A stretch of 64,000 nucleotides of DNA from FEN-33 sp963768775 (GTDB lineage: Archaea; Thermoplasmatota; Thermoplasmata; Methanomassiliicoccales; UBA472). The DNA lies in assembly GCA_963768775.1 (NCBI GenBank), contig CAVYIY010000008.1, forward strand, positions 124,001-188,000. Direction: 5' to 3'. A program made the translations under genes and the position numbers. Of the stretch, positions 1 through 7,869 are shown piece after piece (position 1 is the stretch's first letter; each line of letters starts with the position of its first letter). The notes under the pieces are model-generated. The model searched no databases. It saw only the letters and a program-made list of their open reading frames with translations, and was not told where the DNA came from.

Positions 1-72
1 CTGCTGCTCATCGGCGGCCTCGGGTTCCTCATCTACCTGATCTGGAGCGGAGCCCTTGGCGGGATCCGTTAA
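1..72 (+). CDS. secE: SecE/Sec61-gamma, C-terminal end (partial)
   Basis: Only the last 23 codons lie in the window. They encode a hydrophobic stretch rich in Leu, Ile and Gly ending in a short polar tail, the pattern of the C-terminal membrane anchor of the SecE/Sec61-gamma subunit that clamps the SecY channel. The sequence alone is too short for a firm call. Its position directly ahead of spt5 and the L11-L1-P0-L12 genes is the classic archaeal order and carries most of the assignment. Confidence 0.6.
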   Translation: MLLIGGLGFLIYLIWSGALGGIR

Positions 73-98
73 TCTCGAACTCTCTGGGGTAGCCTGAC

Positions 99-986
99 AT
101 GAACGAAGAAGAGCAGCAACCCGTTACTCCGGCAGCAATGGCTCCCGCGCCTGTGGGCGGCCTATCCCTCACGGGAGAGAAGGACGAGCGCCTCGTGCCT
201 GCAGGAGGAAACACGCTTTGGAAGATAACCCTCAAGAGCAACGAGGGCGGCAAGAAGAAGGTCAGACTGCGCGCCACCATGAAAGTGATCTCCGTCGAGG
301 AGGGCGCGGCCGACTGGGAATGCCGCATTTACGATTCAACCGGAGTAATTTGGGACAGCAATTCGGCATCGGTCCCCGATGTCGCGTTCAACTTGGACGC
401 TAGCAAGCCGAAGGAGATCAAGTTCGAGCTCATGGCGCCGAAAGGCGTCCGGTTCGGCGAAGGCTGCACGGCTTCTCTGGAAGCCTGCTTCGACGGTACC
501 GCCACGGTCTGCGACCGCATGGAGTTCAAAGCCGTCGCCAGGCAGTCCATGATGATTCTGAAGGCGAGCATCGGGCACGAGAAGAACGTGGCCGACGACG
601 TCGCATCCAGAGCAAAGGCGGGCAAGAGCGGCATCTATGCGATACTCGCCCCCACCAACCTTCACGGTTACATATTGATCGAAGGGATGAACACGGACCA
701 GATGCGCGAATCGGTCCGGGGCATACGCCGCGCCCGCGGCCTGGTCGAGGGTGAGACGACCTTCGCCGAGATCGACCACTTCCTCACCCCCAAGCCATTG
801 GTGTCCGGGATCAGCGAGGGCGACGTGGTCGAGCTCATCGCCGGCCCGTTCAAGGGCGAGAAGGCGAGGGTCAAGCAGATCGACGAGGCCAAGGAGGAGA
901 TCACCGTGGAGCTGTTCGAAGCGATGGTTCCCATCCCGGTCACGGTCAGAGGAGATCACGTTAGAGTTCTAGAGAAGGAGAAGTGA
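99..986 (+). CDS. spt5: Transcription elongation factor Spt5 with N-terminal extension
   Basis: Spt5 (archaeal NusG) binds the RNA polymerase clamp with Spt4 and raises processivity. The NGN domain begins near residue 150 (MILKASIGHE) and a KOW domain runs from about residue 240 (EGDVVELIAGPFKG) to the end at 295. Archaeal Spt5 is usually about 150 residues, so the first 145 or so residues are extra. They start with a Pro/Ala-rich linker and continue as what looks like a beta-rich, Ig-like module of about 110 residues; I do not recognise its family. The start ATG gives a protein without a gap to the upstream gene's 26-base spacer. The stop lies 4 bases before the L11 start, so the genes are probably co-transcribed and translationally close. 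Confidence 0.9.
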   Translation: MNEEEQQPVTPAAMAPAPVGGLSLTGEKDERLVPAGGNTLWKITLKSNEGGKKKVRLRATMKVISVEEGAADWECRIYDSTGVIWDSNSASVPDVAFNLDASKPKEIKFELMAPKGVRFGEGCTASLEACFDGTATVCDRMEFKAVARQSMMILKASIGHEKNVADDVASRAKAGKSGIYAILAPTNLHGYILIEGMNTDQMRESVRGIRRARGLVEGETTFAEIDHFLTPKPLVSGISEGDVVELIAGPFKGEKARVKQIDEAKEEITVELFEAMVPIPVTVRGDHVRVLEKEK

Positions 987-990
987 AGCA

Positions 991-1470
991 ATGGTAGATA
1001 CAATTGAAGTATTGGTTGAAGGAGGGCGCGCCTCGCCCGGTCCGCCCCTGGGCCCAGCGCTCGGCCCCATGGGAGTGAACGTCGTCCAGGTAGTGGCCAA
1101 GATCAACGAGAAGACTAAGAGCTTCGAGGGAATGAAGGTCCCGGTCAAGGTCCTCGTCGACCCGAAAACGAAGACGTTCGAGATCAAGGTCGGCACGCCT
1201 CCCACGTCATCGCTCCTCGTCAAGGAGATCGGGGCGGAGAAGGGATCGGGAGCCCCGAACACGCAGAAGGCGGGGAACATCACCATCGAGCAGGCGATCA
1301 AGGTCGCCAACATGAAGCAGGACTCGCTCATGGGCAAGAACCTGAAGATGCGCGTGCTCGAGGTCATCGGCGTCTGCGTTTCCTCCGGGATCACCGTCGA
1401 GGGCAAGGAGCCCAAGGCAATCCAGAAGGAGATAAAGGAAGGGAAATGGGACGCGAAGTTCGCCTCCTAA
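991..1470 (+). CDS. rpl11: Large ribosomal subunit protein uL11
   Basis: L11 binds the GTPase-associated region of 23S rRNA at the base of the stalk and contacts elongation factors. The N-terminal Pro/Gly-rich segment near residues 13-28 (PGPPLGPALGPMGVNV) is diagnostic, followed by the C-terminal RNA-binding domain. The length of 159 residues is normal for archaea. It follows spt5 by 4 bases. About 100 bases separate it from L1, where a weak TATA-like element and a strong Shine-Dalgarno sequence are seen. Confidence 0.97.
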   Translation: MVDTIEVLVEGGRASPGPPLGPALGPMGVNVVQVVAKINEKTKSFEGMKVPVKVLVDPKTKTFEIKVGTPPTSSLLVKEIGAEKGSGAPNTQKAGNITIEQAIKVANMKQDSLMGKNLKMRVLEVIGVCVSSGITVEGKEPKAIQKEIKEGKWDAKFAS

Positions 1471-1491
1471 AACCCCTTCCCCGCAGTAAAC

Positions 1492-1500
1492 CTTAATAAC
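1492..1500 (+). promoter_or_regulatory. Possible TATA-like element ahead of L1
   Basis: The spacer between L11 and L1 contains the A/T-rich string CTTAATAAC, roughly 75 bases before the L1 start. It could give an internal promoter with a leader of about 45 bases. L1 of other archaea represses its own mRNA by binding near the 5' end, so a leader is of interest, but I cannot identify an L1-binding hairpin by eye. Confidence 0.3.
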
Positions 1501-1570
1501 AACATGTGCATAGAGGGATTCCACCACTGTAGGAGAGTACAGCTCGCTGGCACTACAGGAGGGATTGCAA

Positions 1571-2209
1571 TTGGCAGACAAAGCAACACTCCAAGCCGTC
1601 AAGAAGGCGCTAGAGAAATCTAAGAAGCGCAACTTCGTAGAGGCGGTTGATATTTCTATAAATTTGAAGGACATCGACCTCTCCGTCCCAAAGAACAGGA
1701 TAGTGGATGACGTCATCCTGCCTAACGGACGGGGAAGGGCGATCAAGGTCTGTGTAATCGGCGGCAGCGAACTGGTCCAGAAGGCAAGGGCTGTGGCCGA
1801 CCGTGTCTTGACCGCGGATGAACTGGGGAAGATCGCGGACGACAAGAAGGAAGCCAAAAAGATGGCGGCGCAGTTCGACTACTTCATCGCCGAGGCTTCG
1901 CTCATGCCCGTGGTCGGTAAGCGCTTGGGTATCGTTCTCGCTCCGCGCGGGAAGATGCCGAGGCCGATCCAGCCGGGCGCCGACCCGAAACCGATCGTGG
2001 AGAACCTCCGCAAGACGGTCACGGTCCGCTCCAAGGACCACAAGACGTTCCATGCGCCCGTAGGCACGGCCGCCATGACCCCGGAGCAGATCGCAGAGAA
2101 TATCGATATGATTCTGAAGCGGCTCACGACCAAGCTGGAAAGGGGCACCATGAACATCGGATCGGTGTTCGTGAAGACCACCATGGGCCCTGCTGAGAGG
2201 ATCATGTGA
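1571..2209 (+). CDS. rpl1: Large ribosomal subunit protein uL1
   Basis: L1 forms the mobile L1 stalk that guides deacylated tRNA out of the ribosome, and in archaea it can repress its own operon. The segment VDLSINLKDIDLSVPKNR-like motif region near residues 25-45 and the run around VVGKRLGIVLAPRGKMP are typical. The start is uncertain between two TTG codons at 1565 and 1571. The Shine-Dalgarno AGGAGGG at 1557-1563 is 7 bases from the TTG at 1571 but only 1 base from the other, so I choose 1571 (protein begins MADKATLQ). The stop lies just before the P0 ribosome-binding site. Confidence 0.95.
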   Translation: MADKATLQAVKKALEKSKKRNFVEAVDISINLKDIDLSVPKNRIVDDVILPNGRGRAIKVCVIGGSELVQKARAVADRVLTADELGKIADDKKEAKKMAAQFDYFIAEASLMPVVGKRLGIVLAPRGKMPRPIQPGADPKPIVENLRKTVTVRSKDHKTFHAPVGTAAMTPEQIAENIDMILKRLTTKLERGTMNIGSVFVKTTMGPAERIM

Positions 2210-2219
2210 GGTGGCAATA

Positions 2220-3223
2220 ATGGCACATGTCGCAGCTTGGAAGAAACAAGTGGTGAGCGAACTATCCAGCGCCATGAAGGACCACGCGGCGGTCGCCGTG
2301 GTGGACCTGCACGGCATTCCGTCAGCACAGCTCCAGATGATGCGCCAGGGCATGCGCCCCAAGGCCAAGATTATCATGTCCCGCAACACCCTGATGGACC
2401 TGGCGGTCGATGACGCGGCCAAGGATAGGCCGGGACTGGAGAAGATAAAGGAGTTCATGGGCGGCCAGTGCGCCATCGTCGCCACGGACGCCAATCCGTT
2501 CAAATTATTCAGAGAGATGGAGGCCACCAAGGGCAAGGCCCCGGCGAAGGCCGGGGACATCGCACCCGAGGACATCGAGGTGAAGGCGGGGGACACCCCG
2601 TTCAAGCCCGGTCCGATCGTGGGCGAGCTGCAGAAGGTCGGCATCCCCGCCGGTATCGAGGGCGGAAAGATCGTCATCAAGAAGGACAAGGTCCTGGTGA
2701 AGAAGGGGGAGGTCATCTCCGCGGAGCTGGCGGCGGTATTGCCGAAGCTGGAGATCCTGCCCATGACCGTGGGAATGGACCTGCGGGCGGTGTTCGAGGA
2801 AGGCGCTCATCTACAAGAAAGAGGTCCTGGACATCCCGGCGGACTACTACACGGGCATGATGGCCCTGGCATCGAACCACGCCATGGCACTGGCAGTGAC
2901 GGCCGCATACCCGACACCGGAGACCATCGGTCCGTTGTTCGCGAAGGCGCAGCGCGAGGCCCTAGGGTTGAGCGTGACCGCGGCCTTCCCCGACGAAAGG
3001 CAACATCAATATCCTCTTGGCTAAGGCGGAGGCGAACATGCTCGCCATCGCGACCCGTTCGTCCGAGAAGGACGACGAGCGCGTGAAGCAGAGAATGCTA
3101 TCGACGCCTGCCCCTTCCAAGCCTGCTGAGGCAGCAAAACCCACAGAGGCCAAAGAGGAAAAGAAAGAGGAGAAGGTCAGCGAGGAGGATGCCGCCGCTG
3201 GCCTTGGTGCACTATTCGGATAA
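2220..3223 (+). CDS. rpl10: Ribosomal stalk protein P0 (uL10), frameshifted
   Basis: P0 anchors the L12 dimers to the ribosome. The N-terminal rRNA-binding part (VAAWKKQVVSEL) reads in one frame to about 2800, the stalk-binding part in a second frame (IYKKEVLDIPADYY to about 2995), and the end in a third frame (KAEANMLAIATR to the GLGALFG tail). Each break equals one extra base, one near 2800-2803 and one near 2994. All three parts are well conserved, so sequence error is more likely than decay. I choose ATG 2220 over GTG 2211 because GAGGTG at 2208-2213 is then well spaced. The last 22 residues are almost the same as those of L12. Confidence 0.9.
3153..3219 (+). repeat. Direct repeat, copy 1 (P0 tail)
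   Basis: This 67-base stretch recurs at 3483-3549 with four differences by my count, all silent or nearly silent. It encodes the charged hinge and the C-terminal tail that recruits translation factors. The identity at DNA level between neighbouring genes suggests recent gene conversion or duplication of the tail. Confidence 0.85.
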
Positions 3224-3247
3224 TCTGGAAAAAAGGAGGTCAAAGAC

Positions 3248-3553
3248 ATGGAATACGTATACAGCGCCTTGGTTCTTCACGCCGCTGGCAAGCAGATCAA
3301 CGAGGACTCGGTCGCAGCTGTCCTGCAGAGCGCGGGCATTTCGCCCGATGCCGCTAGGATAAAGGCCCTGACCGCGTCCCTCGAGGGCGTCAACATTGAC
3401 GAGGCCATCAAGAGCGCGGTCGTAGCCGCCGCTCCTGCCGCCGCTGCAGCGCCAGCCGCCGAGAAGAAGGAAGCGAAGAAGGAAGAGGAAAAGAAAGAGG
3501 AGAAGGTCAGCGAGGAAGACGCCGCCGCTGGCCTTGGTGCATTGTTCGGGTAG
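3248..3553 (+). CDS. rpl12: Ribosomal stalk protein P1 (archaeal L12)
   Basis: Archaeal L12 dimers bind P0 and recruit elongation factors to the ribosome. The 101-residue protein has the helical dimerisation domain (residues 1-60, MEYVYSALVLHAAGKQINED), an Ala-rich hinge near 62-75, a Lys/Glu-rich segment and the tail AAAGLGALFG. The start ATG follows the Shine-Dalgarno AAGGAGGTC. It closes the secE-spt5-L11-L1-P0 block, the standard archaeal arrangement. Confidence 0.97.
   Translation: MEYVYSALVLHAAGKQINEDSVAAVLQSAGISPDAARIKALTASLEGVNIDEAIKSAVVAAAPAAAAAPAAEKKEAKKEEEKKEEKVSEEDAAAGLGALFG
3483..3549 (+). repeat. Direct repeat, copy 2 (L12 tail)
   Basis: This is the second copy of the 67-base stretch also found at 3153-3219. 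It codes for the Lys/Glu hinge and the factor-binding tail of L12. Confidence 0.85.
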
Positions 3554-3560
3554 ACCGGAC

Positions 3561-3650
3561 GAGCCCGTCTCACCGCTCCTTGGCGCCCTATCCGGGCTCA
3601 ACGGAGCGGTGCGGCGAATCCCTGATCTTCCGGGGGTCGAACCCCGCTCC
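3561..3650 (+). other. Interleaved inverted repeats after L12 (possible pseudoknot or terminator RNA)
   Basis: Five short arms are arranged in order. GAGCCCG (3561-3567) pairs with CGGGCTC (3593-3599). CACCGCTCC (3571-3579) pairs with GGAGCGGTG (3603-3611), giving 9 base pairs. The two stems interlock as in an H-type pseudoknot. GGAGCGG (3603-3609) can instead pair with CCGCTCC (3644-3650), which encloses a small GGGG/CCCC hairpin. The last two pairings exclude each other. The region is non-coding and directly downstream of the L12 stop, so it may be a 3' structure of the ribosomal mRNA or an independent RNA. Function is unknown. Confidence 0.5.
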
Positions 3651-3818
3651 AAACCATTTAACCATGATTCTATCGCTCGATCCTACTTCAGCGACGATGC
3701 TTCCGCCTTCGGTCCTCCGCTGATGAGCATCGCTTTGGCGCCTTGAGAATGCCGGTGTCGCTTCAGAGGCGCGCTCGGCCCGGAACAAGCACGTTGTGAA
3801 TGATGCTCAGAGCCTGGC

Positions 3819-4160
3819 TCAGACCTTGTCGAGAACGCCCGATATCTCCTTCTCTATGAGCGAGGCCACGTCCTTCCCGAGCTTCTCCTTCATCTCGGCC
3901 GGGACGATCTGGATGCCCAACTCGGCCACGCATTTGCCCATCTTTATCACCGAGTAGGTCTCCCTCATCTTGGCATCGATAAACTCGGCGACGGCTTCCT
4001 TCAGCTCTCGCTTGATCTCGGGATTCTCGTTGATCTTCTGGCGAACGTAATTCTTGATCTCGTCCTTGACCAAATCCCTCAAGGCTTCGATGATGAGGTC
4101 CTCGGTGTTCGTCACCCCGATGGTGTTCTTCAGCATCTGGTCCATTACCATTGTGCGCAC
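3819..4160 (-). CDS. Conserved hypothetical helical protein
   Basis: I do not recognise this 113-residue protein. It is predicted by eye to be almost wholly helical, with alternating Lys/Glu and hydrophobic residues (EDLIIEALRDLVKDEIKNY) and no membrane segment or cysteine cluster apart from one Cys. A TATA box (TTATATCC on the reverse strand, about 4186-4193) lies some 28 bases ahead of a GTG at 4160, which supports a leaderless start there; ATG codons at 4151 and 4145 are alternatives. It stands alone, convergent with the L12 block and divergent from the Nif3-like gene. Confidence 0.75.
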   Translation of the reverse strand: MRTMVMDQMLKNTIGVTNTEDLIIEALRDLVKDEIKNYVRQKINENPEIKRELKEAVAEFIDAKMRETYSVIKMGKCVAELGIQIVPAEMKEKLGKDVASLIEKEISGVLDKV

Positions 4161-4364
4161 TTCCTGGAGAGAAGATAGCCCGGCGGATATAACAAGTTTT
4201 CACGAGCTCCCGAGAAGTGAGGTCGGATTCCAATCTAGAAGCCCAAGCCATCTCGCGCCTTTCTCCGCCAGTCAATTGCTTTGATCCCCTCCTCATCGCT
4301 CGATTTCATCCTAGCCAGGGCGAAGGGAAGCACTAAATAATCCCATCTCGCTCTTTGCGAGGAC

Positions 4365-5321
4365 ATGATGAAGCTCATAGACGTCTTCAAGTTCGCCATC
4401 GAGTTCGGCAGGGATGCCGACGTCAGAAAGCCGAGGCAGATCGAGGCGGAACTGAGACGCCAGCGAGAACGCTATGACAAGCTAAGCCGCAAGGAAAGAG
4501 AGCACTTCGATCCCGACCTCCTCTGGAACCCGTACTCCGATTCCCGCCTCCTTTATGGCAATGCCAACGCGGAAGTCAGGGAGCTATTCTGCGGCATCGA
4601 CATCACCTCGGCCGAGATATTGCTGGCCGACCGCCTGCGAGAGAAAGGAGAGATCGTCGACGCCGTCATAGGGCATCACCCCCTGGGAAAGGCCAGGGCG
4701 ATGTTCTCCGAGGTCATGCACGTGCAGGAAGGCCTTCTGGAAGGCTTCGGGATCCCCATCAACGTGGCGGAGGACATCCTGGCGCCAAGGATCAAAGAGG
4801 TCTTCCGCGCTGTGCATCCGACAAACTTCAATCAGGCAGTGGACGCAGCGAGGCTGCTGGACATCCCGCTGATGTGCCTCCATTGCCCATGCGACAACCT
4901 CGCCCAGCGTTTCGTCCAGACGCGCATAGATAAAGCAAAGCCGGAACGGGTCTCGGACATCATCGACCTCCTATCCGCCATCCCCGAGTTCGAAATCGCC
5001 ATGCAGCACAACAGCGATCCTGAGGTGTACGTGGGCGAGCGAAGCAGGCACGCGGGGAGGATCATGGTCAAGATGGCCGGTGGGACAGCGCTGCCGAAAG
5101 AGGCCTACGACAGCCTCTCCAAGGCGGGCGTGGGAACGGTGGTGTGCATGCATCTACCCGAGAACCATATTGAGGAAGCTAGAAAGGCGCACATCAACAT
5201 AGTGGTCTCGGGGCATGTGGCCTCGGACTCCCTCGGCCTGAATCTGGTGATGGACCGACTGGAGAAGAAGGGGGTCGTGGTGCATCCCTTCTCCGGGTTC
5301 ATCCGGGTAAAGAGGAAGTGA
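4365..5321 (+). CDS. Nif3-like dinuclear metal protein
   Basis: Members of the Nif3/YbgI family carry a two-metal site; some are annotated as GTP cyclohydrolase I type 2, but the physiological role is unsettled. The metal-binding motif GHHPLG lies near residue 103 and the C-terminal counterpart VVSGHVASDS near residue 280. The length of 318 residues includes an N-terminal helical extension of about 75 residues with many charged residues. CTAAATAATC at 4334-4342 acts as a TATA box about 28 bases before the ATG, suggesting a leaderless mRNA. The gene precedes orc1/cdc6 by 12 bases and may share its transcript. Confidence 0.8.
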   Translation: MMKLIDVFKFAIEFGRDADVRKPRQIEAELRRQRERYDKLSRKEREHFDPDLLWNPYSDSRLLYGNANAEVRELFCGIDITSAEILLADRLREKGEIVDAVIGHHPLGKARAMFSEVMHVQEGLLEGFGIPINVAEDILAPRIKEVFRAVHPTNFNQAVDAARLLDIPLMCLHCPCDNLAQRFVQTRIDKAKPERVSDIIDLLSAIPEFEIAMQHNSDPEVYVGERSRHAGRIMVKMAGGTALPKEAYDSLSKAGVGTVVCMHLPENHIEEARKAHINIVVSGHVASDSLGLNLVMDRLEKKGVVVHPFSGFIRVKRK

Positions 5322-5333
5322 GGCGGAGTTCAC

Positions 5334-6509
5334 GTGAGCAGGGGACAGTACCAGGAACGACCGATGCGGATATTCAAGGACCAGTCCAAGCTTTCCTTCG
5401 ACTATGTCCCGGAGATGCTGGTGCATCGCGAGGCGCAGTTCTCCAAGCTGTGGATGCTATTCCGCCCGGTGCTGGAACAGGGGATCTCCCAGTCCGCATT
5501 CCTCATCGGGGCGGTCGGGACGGGAAAGACGGCCACGTCCAAGCGCTTCTGCCTCGACCTGGTGGAGGAGGCGCAATCGAAGGAGAAGGCGATGGACTTC
5601 GTCATTGTCAACTGCCGCCAGCGCAACTCCGAGAGCAGCGTCCTGCTCCGGCTGGTGACGCACTTCGACGAGCATTTCCCCGACCGGGGGTTCTCCTCTG
5701 CCGAGATGCTCCGCTCCCTCCGGAAGCACATCGAGAAGCGCAAGATACATCTGATCGTCGTGCTCGACGAGGCGGACGTGCTGCTGCGCAAGGGTGCTGG
5801 AGACCTGATCTACCACTTATCCCGCTTCGACGAGGAGAAGGTGGGCGGAAGGGCGTCGCTCTCCCTCATCCTGATCTCGCAGAAGTACGTCCTAGATATG
5901 CTCGATCCTGCCTCGTCGTCGACGTTCAAGCGCGCCAACGCCATCATGTTCGACAAGTACAGCGCCGAGGAGCTGGCGGACATCGTCTCCGAACGCGCCG
6001 CCCTGGCCCTCTTCCCCAACGCCATCAGCAGGGAAAGCGCCAGCCTGATTGGCGACATCGCCTCGGAGTTCGGGGACGCCCGCTTCGCCATCGAGCTGCT
6101 TGATAAGGCTGGCATGCTGGCAGAGGAGGAGGGAAAGAGCGCGATCAGCGCCGAGCACGTGCGCGCCGCCAAGGCGCTTACCTACTCCGTCGTCACCGAG
6201 TCGAAGATCGACGAGCTGGACAAGCAGAGGAAGATCGTGCTGCTCTCCATCGCCAGGGTGATCAGGGACCAGGCATACGTGACCACGGGCGAGGTGGAGA
6301 AGACCTACAAGGTTGTGGCGGAGGAATTCGGGGAGAGGCCGAGGGCGCACACCCAGTTCTGGGCCTATATCCAGGACATCGCCAACGAAGGGCTGGTGGA
6401 GACCAAGGTGGTGGGCGACTCGCAGGGAGGCGGGAGGACTACATACATCTCGCTACCCGACATCCCGGCCAAAGTCCTGCGGGAGCGCTTGGAGAGCTCG
6501 ATACATTGA
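5334..6509 (+). CDS. cdc6: Orc1/Cdc6 replication initiator family AAA+ protein
   Basis: Orc1/Cdc6 proteins bind origin recognition boxes and help load the MCM helicase. The Walker A motif GAVGTGKT lies near residues 58-65, Walker B (VVLDEADVLL) near 142-151, and sensor 1 follows at LSLILISQK. The C-terminal 100 residues look like the winged helix (SKIDELDKQRKIVLLSI onward). The 391-residue length is normal. The GTG start at 5334 is preceded by GGCGGAG 6-12 bases upstream. Initiators often sit next to an origin, but I find no origin-recognition-box repeats in the short flanks, so it may be a paralogue that does not mark an origin. Confidence 0.88.
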   Translation: MSRGQYQERPMRIFKDQSKLSFDYVPEMLVHREAQFSKLWMLFRPVLEQGISQSAFLIGAVGTGKTATSKRFCLDLVEEAQSKEKAMDFVIVNCRQRNSESSVLLRLVTHFDEHFPDRGFSSAEMLRSLRKHIEKRKIHLIVVLDEADVLLRKGAGDLIYHLSRFDEEKVGGRASLSLILISQKYVLDMLDPASSSTFKRANAIMFDKYSAEELADIVSERAALALFPNAISRESASLIGDIASEFGDARFAIELLDKAGMLAEEEGKSAISAEHVRAAKALTYSVVTESKIDELDKQRKIVLLSIARVIRDQAYVTTGEVEKTYKVVAEEFGERPRAHTQFWAYIQDIANEGLVETKVVGDSQGGGRTTYISLPDIPAKVLRERLESSIH

Positions 6510-6582
6510 TCCACCTGCATCCAGAGCGACGGTAGAAAAGTAGTTTAGTCGGCGCTCGGTTATCACGCTGGAGGATGGGTAA

Positions 6583-7782
6583 GTGAAGCGGACGCCCCTC
6601 TACCAAGAGCATGTCGGGCTTGGAGCGAAGCTCATCTCCTTTGCCGGCTGGGACATGCCGATATACTACACTTCGATCATCGAGGAGCACGTGGCGGTCC
6701 GTCGTTCGGCGGGCATCTTCGACGTCTCGCACATGGGCGACCTGATCATCCGGGGGAAGGGGGCGAAGGAGCTCATCCGTCGGCTGATCACCAACGAGCT
6801 CGAGGGGCTGGAGGTCGGAAGGGCGGTCTATGGCCACATCCTCGATGAAGAGGGTCGCATCATCGATGACGTCATCGTCTATCATTGGCGCGAAGGAGAG
6901 TACCTCATGGTGCCCAACGCCGCCACCACCGAGAGGGTGCTTGCTTGGGTCAACGCGCATAAGACGACCGAGGAAGTGATCGACGTCTCCGAGCGCCTGG
7001 CCTGCATCGCTTTGCAGGGGCCGGCAGCAGCGGAGATCCTGAAGGAGCTTACGTTCTTCGACCTCTCGGCGCTGAGGCATATGTCCGGAGCGTTCATGGA
7101 GCTCTTCGCCGAAGGGCAATGACATCGGCCAGCTGATTGGCGCCTTCCATCCGTCGGGCTTCCTCTGCGACCTAATCCCGCGCCAGTGCCGCCCAGGGAC
7201 CAAGGGCACTCTGGGGGATTTCAGCGAGACTTGTTACGTCTCACGCACCGGCTACACGGGCGAGGACGGCTTCGAGATCCTGTTGGAAAGGGATTCCGCA
7301 TCGGCACTGTGGCGGATACTGCTCCACATCGCCAAGGAGCGGGGCATCGCGCCCTGCGGGCTGGGGGCGCGCGACACCCTCCGCCTGGAGATGGGCTATC
7401 TTCTCTCTGGAACTGATTTCGACGGCACCCAGACCAGCTTGCAGACCGGGACCGCGCTGGGTCATCAAGCCGGATCACGATTTCATCGGCAAGGAGGCGC
7501 TGGCACGGCAGCAGGCCACCGACGGCTACGAGCGCCTGATCTGCCTCGAGCTGCTGGAGAAGGGCGTTCCCCGGCACGGCTACCTCGTCCATGCTGGAGG
7601 GGAGGAGGTCGGCAAGGATCACCAGCGGGACGCTCTCCCCCTGCCTGAGGAAGGGCATCGCCATGGGCTATGTCCGCCCTCCGTACCACATGCTAGGCGC
7701 GGAGCTCGACATCGCCATCCGCGGCGCGAGCGTCAAGGCGAAGGTGGTCAGCGCGCCGTTCTATCGGAGGAAGAAGGGATGA
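6583..7782 (+). CDS. gcvT: Aminomethyltransferase (glycine cleavage T-protein), frameshifted
   Basis: T-protein transfers the methylene group of aminomethylated H-protein to tetrahydrofolate and releases ammonia. The first frame (KRTPLYQEHVGLGAKLISFAGWDMP) runs to about 7120. The remainder is found in three successive frames: NDIGQLIG onward to about 7440 (with GYTGEDGFEILL), WVIKPDHDFIGKEAL to about 7605, and ITSGTLSPCLRKGIAMGYV to the end. Each break I could read (near 7115, 7455 and 7610) is one extra base. The order of domains is intact, so errors are likelier than decay. The start GTG has GGAGG 8 bases ahead. No H- or P-protein gene is present in the window. Confidence 0.88.
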
Positions 7783-7869
7783 GGCCCGGTCGGGAACGCT
7801 CATCTTCTATCCCCGCCCCCAGAACCGAGCGAGCCGATTGCCGCATGAGAACGGGGACCGGAGGTCAGC

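Noticed and set aside
336..959. Reverse frame of about 200 codons within spt5.
   Set aside because: Antisense shadow of the Spt5 coding region.
1610..2764. Long reverse frame across L1 and P0.
   Set aside because: It is antisense to ribosomal genes and shows no family features.
2800..2820. Programmed frameshifting in P0.
   Set aside because: No slippery heptamer or downstream structure stands out, and similar breaks occur in many unrelated genes, so error is simpler.
3603..3650. Possible tRNA gene: GGAGCGG pairs with CCGCTCC and a GGGGTCGAACCCC-like segment looks like a T arm.
   Set aside because: The span is 48 bases, too short for a tRNA. There is no D arm or anticodon stem, and the T-like loop lacks the TTC. 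I keep it only as a structured region.
5200..6600. Replication origin next to the Orc1/Cdc6 gene.
   Set aside because: The flanks are 12 and about 70 bases and contain no repeated origin-recognition boxes or long A/T-rich stretch.
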